From positions 154,813,278-154,877,277 of the forward strand of contig NC_090024.1 in assembly GCF_037176765.1 (NCBI RefSeq): DNA of 64,000 nucleotides. Direction: 5' to 3'. Shown piece after piece: positions 37,101 to 46,329 of this stretch. The DNA comes from Anolis sagrei. Taxonomy: Eukaryota > Chordata > Lepidosauria > Squamata > Anolidae. The stretch's first letter is position 1. Every line of letters begins with the position of its first letter. A program made the position numbers and the translations under genes. The notes below the pieces were generated by a model, which saw only the letters and a program-made list of their open reading frames with translations, ran no database searches and was not told the DNA's origin.

Positions 37101-40100
37101 ACCAAGAACTCCCACCTGGCTGCCTGCATTGCATCTGTAACAAATAGACCAGCGGAGCTGTTTTGAGTGGTTAGAGGGCTTCTTCACCCTGATGCCTGTT
37201 GGGGGGAGGGGGGAGGGAGTCCCTGTACACTCAGCAGCTCGATGTGGTGATTTTGCCCATCATTTTGCAGACAAAGTTGCTCAGATCCCCTCAAACCTAG
37301 ATACCATCATTGTAGCAGTTCTAACAGATGTACTCAAGGCACCTGTCTGTCCTATCTGCATGGATTGATTTCAGTTTATTCAGCCTGATGATGTGGACAA
37401 GATCCTTGGAACTGTGAGGACTACCACATGCGCTCTAGATCCTTGCCCTTCCTGGCTTATCAAATAAGCCAGAAAGGGATTGGTTGACAGGATTGCAAGT
37501 ATTGTCAACACCTCACTGGGACAGGGTAAAATTCCATCAAGCCTGAAATAGACAGTCATAAGACCATTTAAAAAAAAATCTTCCCTGAACCCTTTAACAT
37601 TAAGTAATGGCCAATTTCCAATTTCCCCTTCCTGGGCAAGGTTCTGGAATGGGTGGTGTCCACGCATCTCCAGGAATTCTTGATTGAAACCAGTTATCTT
37701 GATCCTTCGCAGTCCTGTTTTAGATCTGGTCATGGAATGGAGACAGCTTTGGTTGCCTTGGTGGATGATCTCTGCAGGGAGTTAGACAGAGGGAGTATGT
37801 TCCTGTTGGTTCTCTTGGATCTCTCAGCGGATTTTGATAACATCGACCATGGTTTCCTTCTGGACTGGCTCTCTGGGATGGGACTTGGGGGCATTGCATT
37901 GCAGTGGCTCTGCTCATTCCTGGAGGGCCAGACCCAGACGGTGGTCTTGGGGGACACCTGCTCAGAACCCTGGCCGTTGGCTTGTGAAGTCCCGCAAGGT
38001 TCTATTCTTTCCCCTATACTTTTTAATATCTACATGAAATTGCTGGGTGAGGTCATCTGGAGTTTTGGAGTTCTGTGTCATCTGTATGCAGATGACACAA
38101 CTCTATTACTTGTTTCCACTTAAATCCAAGGAAGCTCCCTGAGTCCTCAATCAGTGCCTTTGATAATGGGAAAATATATGTATTTTCATAATCAGTTATT
38201 CTTTCCTTAAATTGCTTTCTTTCCCAGTCTTCTGGGGTTTGAATTCCTACTCAGCCATGGAGACCCACTGGGTAATCCTGAGCAAGTCACATCCTCCCAG
38301 TGTCCAAGGAAAGCAAAGACAAATCCCCTCTGAACAAATATTGCCAAGAAACCCCATGATAGATTTGTTTTAGGGTTGCCATAAGTTAGAAATAACAGTT
38401 GTTGTTTTTGTTGTTGTTGTTGTTGAAGGCACACAACAATAGCAATAAAGTTTGCCTGAAACCATGGACACTTTCTGATTATTCTTCTAATGCTTAAAAA
38501 ACAGAGATTTGTGAAGTTCTTCTTGGAGAAATACAAACGTCACGTGTGCAGCGCAGATCGCCTGGAATTCCTAAATGGGTGGTATGTCCTGGTGATTATT
38601 AGTGATATGATGACTATCATTGGCTCTATAATGAAAATGGAAATAAAAGCCAAGGTGAGTCAGAACTGTTTGGTCTGATTTGATATAGAAGCTTTGAAAA
38701 TCTGGAACTCTCATATGTCCTTTAGGTCATAAAAGGAAGCTACTGTCTCAAAACCTGTGTACTTTACTTAATATTACCCAATCTCTGCTTAAGGAAGAGA
38801 GATACCATCAGTTGCCTTGGTGAATAACCTATATTAGCAACGGAATTCTGTTTCCAATTGATCTCTCTATAGCTTTCGGTATTAGATTCTTGCAGATTAC
38901 CTCTCTGCAATGAGGTTTTAATTTACTATTGAAGGATTTAAAACTGTTTTAACTATTGGAAAACCAGAATTTCCATAGCCTTTTGGAAGTGTGACCTTTT
39001 GGAGATTAATTGGCATTCACGCCATTTGGAATGATCATAACATTTTTGTAAAGTATGATCTTCCTGAGAAGAGCTAAAAACTCGTTTGAGTGAATTGGTA
39101 TATTGGGATATATTGGTATATATCCACTAGCATTCATGCAAGGGAATTTAGGTTTCTCGGTTGTTAGACTGATATACCTGGCTATCTCTCTGAACTGTTA
39201 GGAACATAGATTATTCTAATGCACAAAATATAGCAGTTCTTCAGAAGTGTTTTCTTCAGTTGTCCAAAAACATTTACTCTCCCATAAAATATCTTGTTTC
39301 TATATCATGCTCTCAAGAGACACAAATAAAGTAGACTCTGTTAAAAGTAACATATTTTGTTTACGCACAACTTTCATGTATTCACTATACAGGTACATAA
39401 CTGTTCAGTCCAGTTCCAGATAGGTTTTTAAGTAGTTTCTCTGTGCAGATAACGCAGGGCATCTTTCTTACAATCAAACAGCAACATCTTTACATTCTGA
39501 GAGTCTAATGGAGTCAGTCCTCTAAAATGGAGTCTTAGGTCTGAGCAGTCTCAGATCTGATCTTGTGGTCTGCAGCACCTCCCAAAACTTCTCAGGAAAC
39601 AGAGTAAAGGGAAAGCTGCATACCAAAACATACATATACAACACAGTAAGCAAACAGAATCATATACAAAACAAATTAATAGTGGACACTTGAAGAAGGT
39701 CGCTATTTTCAACATTAACTTACTTTTAGTAGCATGCCCAATTCAATCAGTATTTTAACATGCACATTTTGTCTTGCTTTTACTGGTAGAAGTTGAGCAT
39801 TGCTTATCCTGAAATCCTATGCCATCCAAAATTGTCCACATGGGTAGTGACACCTCGCTTTCTGATGGTTCAATGTACACACACTTCATTTCATGCACAA
39901 AATTATTTAAAATACTGTGCAGAAAATTATCTCCAGACTTGAAAAAAAAATCCAAACTCACAAATACTTCTGGTCCCAAGCATTCCAGATAAGTGATTCT
40001 CAACCTGTCATTTAAAAAATGTCTTGGCAGCTGCCTTGTATCCTATTCATTGGAGACAAATTAAAACTGAATGACTGGATTTCTCCTCTCTTTCAGAATC

Positions 40101-43100
40101 TTACAAGCTATGATGTTTGCAGTATTTTGCTTGGAACATCTACTCTGTTTGTTTGGGTTGGAGTCATTCGGTACCTGGGTTATTTCCAGACTTACAACGT
40201 AAGCTCTAGAGTGAAATATTCATAACTTGTTTCCTTTCTATTGTGAAAATCTGACAGCTTCCTTTTTCCTATTCTTAGGTGCTAATTTTAACAATGCAAG
40301 CATCGTTACCCAAAGTTCTTCGGTTCTGTTGTTGTGCTGGAATGATTTATCTTGGCTATACTTTCTGTGGCTGGATTGTTCTAGGACCATATCATGAAAA
40401 GGTATGGAGGCATATGGGATTTTTTTGAAACCTATTTTGGTATGTAACTAGGCTATAATATAAAAAGAGTTGTAGTACATAAACAGTAATTTAGATGTGG
40501 ATAAATGGGCACTTTCACAGTTGTTAGGAGTACACAGGACTCCCGTGGAAGTAGAAAAAACAAAATATATGTTTTGTTTGACCTGTTCTGCTCTCAAAAT
40601 ATCTCCTTTTCTGAACACAAAATATTGCATTGTGAATTCAATGTGGAAAAAAAGAAGAAACTGTGATGCTTGGTTTTGTTTAGCAACTCCTTTTGCTGGC
40701 ATCACCAAATGTAATCAAGATACTGGCTCTGAGACACAGTGAAAGGTTCATCACATCAGTTTCTTGGTTTTGGCCTATTTCTTGGTGTCTCACAAGGGGG
40801 CAGCATTGCACTACATTGGTGTGACTTGGATACATACAGTCTCTTTACTAGGTAAGACTTTGGATGTCTTAAATAACTGGCTGCCAGCTTTGAGCTTTCT
40901 TATCCTCTTCTTTTGTTCAAAATGCCACATGTCATGGTCTTAATGTGACTTTCATGAAACTGTTGACAGAACAGGGACATTGTTCTGTTTGAAATTGTGC
41001 AATATCCAAACATTTTATCTAGTGCTACAAGCTGGCTAGGAGAAGCGAGAGGTGATGTTTTGAAAATGGCATGCCCATCAAAATGTGCTAGAAATGTGCA
41101 TGGTGTCTGTATGTGAGTGCACTGTGTGAGTATGAGGTCCATATATATTTTTATGTACATATAAAAACACAAGGTTCAATGCCCTCTTTATGACTGTAAA
41201 TTCTGGCTGTCACAGACTCCCAAGTATGGCCAGAGAAGTATGACCTGCAGGCATATAAATTACCCTGAAGATCCCTTCAAAACTCCTTGAGCTCTTCTCT
41301 TTTTTAAAAAAGTGCAATTTTAGGTTTAAAAAATTCTGCAAATTGCATCTTGGGGCTCTCCAAAATGCATGCAAACATGTAAAAGCAAACAGACAAAAAC
41401 GCACACCGCTTCCAACCCCACAAATCCTCATAGATCCGCTTTTTCCTCTTAAGTACCATCTTATCATTCGGTTTCATCTTCAAAATAGTGATATTTTTGG
41501 AAAAAAAACATAAACAGGAGGGGATGTAGTTCACAAAAGTGTGTGCTGGAGAGGGGATGTAGATCACAAAAGTGATTGGGGTTGGAAAATAAGCCCAATA
41601 ATTCTGTTTTAGATATAGAGCTCTGTTCCTTTGTATTCTAACCATAATAATTAATGTGCAGCATTGTGCCACATTACTATCATAAACATCTCACTCCCTG
41701 TGATTAACTATAATGGGTTGGATTGTCCCCTTTCTACAAAGATCATACTAGCTATGGGAATTTGGGAGCTATAAACCATTTTTTCTCCCAAGCGCTATTT
41801 CTGACTGTGAGATTGGTATAATGTTTATGCTTGATACTTATGCACTTTAGGAACCAGCATGGTGTAGTGGTTAGAGTGTTGAGCTGCAGTTATGTTTGAA
41901 ACCAACTGGGTGGCCTTGGGAAAATACATTCAGCCCTAGAGGAAGAAAAGGGCAAGTTCTCTCTGAACAAATCTGGCCAAGTAAAATTCCATGATAGGTT
42001 CACCTTAGGGGTGCTATAAATCAGAAAATGCACAGTAACAACTACTATACACTTTAGATCAGTTATTCTCAACCTTCCTAATGCTGTGACTCTTTGATAC
42101 AGTTCCTCATGTTGTGGCAACTCCCAACCACAACATTATTTTCATTTCTACTTCATAACTTCACCCCTTAGGATTGTCCACATTACTGTAATGATGTTGT
42201 TCTCCAGACTACAGGCCATCCCTGAGTTACAGATGGCATAGAGAAGGAGGCGAAGCAGGGGTGAACACGGGTGCTTGCTGACTGTTTGGCTGGCAGAGGG
42301 GGCCCATCAGCCGTTCCAGGGAGGTGGAGGAAGCAGGGCCAAAGGAGGAGGTGGCGCAACCCCTCTCAAACACCCAATTGACCCCTCTAGGGGTTGTGAC
42401 CCCCCACATTGAGAACTGTTGCCTCAGATCAACCTTACTGATCAATGAGCCATCTTAGATTTTTAAAATAAAATCTTTGTTTATTACAAGTACTGTGGCT
42501 ACTTCGTTGATGATGATTGTGTTTCCATTGCTTTCTAGTTTGAAGACCTGAATACAGTGGCAGAGTGCTTGTTTTCTCTTGTCAATGGTGATGACATGTT
42601 CGCGACATTTGCACAAATCCAGCAGAAAAGTACTTTAGTGTGGCTCTTCAGTCGACTCTACTTGTACTCCTTCATTAGCCTCTTCATATATATGATTCTG
42701 AGCCTTTTTATTGCTCTTATTACAGATGCCTATGACACCATAAAGGTAAATGACACCATAAAGGTAAAGCCATTGCGTGAAAGATGAGCTATTTCAAAGC
42801 AGGAATGAGAATAGTGAAACCCTTTAGGTCACTGTTACTCAAAGTGATGGTTCTGGGACTAGTATTAGTGCCTAAGCCATTGGCAACTAAATTCTGACAA
42901 TGTTTCCAGGAAGGAAATAAAGAATTATGATCAATGGCCACAAATATGATGGTCTCTGGCACATTAAGAAATAACTGCTGGTCTCTCACATCACCCAGAG
43001 CAGCGTCTGAAAGAACAGTTAAATATCTCAGTCAGTGGTTCTGAGCCTGTGGGTCCTCAGATATTTTGGCCTTCAACTCCCAGAAATGCTAACAGCTGGT

Positions 43101-46100
43101 AAACTGGCTGGGATTTCTGGGCGTTGTAGGCCAAAACAGTTAGGGATTCACAGGTTGAGAACCACTGATCTAAGTTATGTTCAGTTGCAGCTTGAAATAT
43201 TTCTCATCAGGCTATGGTTGGTGGAAGCTGCAGTTCAGCAATACCTGGAGGGCTAAATCCCATTCGGATGTAGATTATGGAAATGTTTTAGGTGGGGGAA
43301 GGTGAAAATGGCTCATATTGGTAAAGGCTTGAAAATGTGCTTCCATCTAGTTTGTCATTTGATTTCATCATTGCTTGTTTAGGCTTGCCCTCTTTTCATA
43401 GAAAATATTGAGATTTTTCAGTTTTTGCAAGTAGTTTTGCTTTGATGTTTGTGTGTTTGTTTTGCTTTTAAACAAAATTTGCTAGCCCTACTATTTATTT
43501 TTCATGTCAGGGCTCATATTTGCTCATTTGATGCTTTTTCATGTGAAGAATACATATGTCAACTCTTTCTCATGACATAGTAATGTATGCTAACTTCTGG
43601 AAGGGTTCTTTACATAATATAATGACAAATTTAAACCATCTATAATTGAACTAATGGTAAGATAATGCTTTTTTGAGTGTTCTTTTTCTTCTAAAGTGAG
43701 AACAGGGTAGGCTGGGGACAGTGGTTGACCTGATTTGTACATAAGGTTGCACCATGTGGTGTAATGAAAATCACACGTTCACATTTTATCTGTCCACATA
43801 CTGTCTTGCCAGAGAAAGAAAATACGCCATGCATATTATCAGTAAAGAAGTAGTTTACTCTTTGTAATACAGAACAACATACATACAATCATGTGATCAG
43901 TTGCATTGACTCACACAATGTCCTTTTTGAGAGATTCAGAATGGACTTTCGGTGTCCATGTGTAAAATCTCCTTCCAGCAGCTCATGATGCAAGAACAAA
44001 CTAAATGTCACTCTCTTTCTGCAAGCACCTGCATAACTTAAGCCTGAATATGTAACTGTTGCCAAAACTCCCAGGCTCAGCTAGCTCCCTGCGCATGGCC
44101 CAACCAATCAGCTTTGTGCCTTGCATTTTACAGTTAACACACTAACTGATTTCTTACATGCGCCAACACACAGCATCAGAAAACATCTAAAGATGATAGA
44201 TGCCGGTCTGTCATTGTTATTTTTAGCAGAAATACTGAAAAGCCATGTGTACAGCTGAAGGTACCTAGTACTACAACCGTTGGAGAGTACAAACCTGCCC
44301 TTGGCAATTGGTTCTGTTATAGTCATCAATCAAATGTAGGAAAATTTCATTGTTTGTGCCTGCCAACACCGCAATCCAGTTATTCTGTCAGAAAAAAATA
44401 GAAAATGCAGAAAAATAATACTGTTTCTACCTCTCTTCCATTGGTATTGTGTAGAATACGTCCCCAGCCCTATTTTAGTATATGATACATTTAGAAACGT
44501 TTGCCAATATGTTGTCTTTAACCATTTCTTTTGCTCTGTGAAATGTCTGGAAGTACAGCACTTCGGTCCCAGCTTCTTATGTTAGATGTAATACGCCAGA
44601 AGGTGGTTGCATCCTTTGCCTTGACAGCTTGGATAAGCCGAGTCCAATTATTTTTCATGGCCTCTCTGTCTGTTTCAGAAATACCAACAAATTGGTGCTC
44701 CAGTTACAGATCTTTATGAATTTCTAAAAGATTGTGACAGTGAAGAATACAGCAGAGAGCCACAGACATCCCTGAGCTTCTGTTGCTGCAGGAGGTTGGT
44801 GTGCTTTCTTTCCAGTAGTTCTGCGGTTCTTCCTATACCTTTTTGAGTTTGGCTCTTTATGGGATCTCCAATGGGGCACAAACACAGTCTGAGTGGAACT
44901 TCTATGCCTGTTTTTTCTATTTACAATTATGAGGTGGCTTCTAAAACTAGAGGAGTATGTGATTCTTTTTTGTATGCGTGATGGATGTCCTAGTGAGGCC
45001 AATTGATCTAAATATTTTGAGGAACAGATTGCTTTCCCTGCTGGAAGCTGGATATATGGATATCTGCTGATAGGCAACAAAAGGGAAGAATGATAAGCTC
45101 TTCCCGATCTTCATTAGACATGATACGATTACAATAGGTCCTCCACTTTCTCAGGGGTTAGGAGCTCTCTTCTATGCCGTGACTTGAATGTAGACACTGG
45201 GATGCAAGAAGAAGGCTATGGCTGCCTTCATGGTCAAGGGAAACACGGAACAGAAACAAAAGAGGCCTCTAAAGAAAACCCATGCTGTTTTTAAGTCAGG
45301 AGTGTCTGTGTACTATCAGATGACAGGTGAGAAGATAAAGCAGCTGTAGGGAGCCTAGAGTCCAAGGCAGCAAGTCAAAATATAATGGGAGTGAGATCTT
45401 AGGTGACGGAGAGTTGAAACAAGGAAGAGACAGACCCAGGAAATCTCATGTGTGCTATGAAAAAGAAGGACCATTTGTTTTTGTTGGCAGGAAGGAGCTA
45501 GATGATTAAGGACTGTCAGCCAAGGAGAAATGCCATATTTCATCAAATCTAAGGCATTCTGTTTTTGCACTTAAGAAGCTTCAAAAATGGGGTGCACTTA
45601 AATTTGGTTCCTCAGACTTGCTGGTTTTTATTTTTTTAAACTTCCTTAGCTCCAAGAAGGGGTGGAGGAAGGATCTCATCACCAATGGCTCTGCCAGGTC
45701 CCTGCCATTTTGTCCTAAGCCATATGCCTGTTTATCGTCTGGCTGAGCTAAGTGCCACTTTTTGCTTGGACTACGTTCCCACAGGAAAGATTGCACCACA
45801 GAGCCTCATTGAAACAAAAATTGTGTATGTAGAGGAAATTCTAAAAAATATTCTTAAGTGTTTTTTTTTTCAAAATTAAAAATTGAATTGGGCATGCTGA
45901 GTTTTTCACAGCAATCTAACCAGTTTCTTAGCTACATGTGCTTTTTATGCATGGCAAGGGGTTGGACTAGATTTCATGTGGTCTCTTCCAACTCTTATGA
46001 TTTTATGCTTTTAGCCCTCAGTATTTAATATTGTGCCTTTATAACCCATACCTCATCAAACAAGATATCAGAATATCACAATGCTTATAGAAAGCTACTT

Positions 46101-46287
46101 CTAAAGAACTATAGGTGATAGTGCTAGAGTGCTATTTTCTGTTGTTTGCTTCTGTTGTTTTGTTGATTTAATTTTAAACTGGCTATTAATTATATTAGTG
46201 TTTGTTGTTTGCATTGCTCTTGTTCACATTGCTGTTGTAAGATGCTCTGAGTCTCCTTGGGGAGATGGGGTGGGATATAAATAAAGA

Positions 46288-46329
<42 letters not shown>

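Noticed and set aside
37653-38123. 156-codon frame considered as a host gene
   Set aside because: It is the reverse-transcriptase core of an L2/CR1-type LINE (YADD box) with degenerate flanks.
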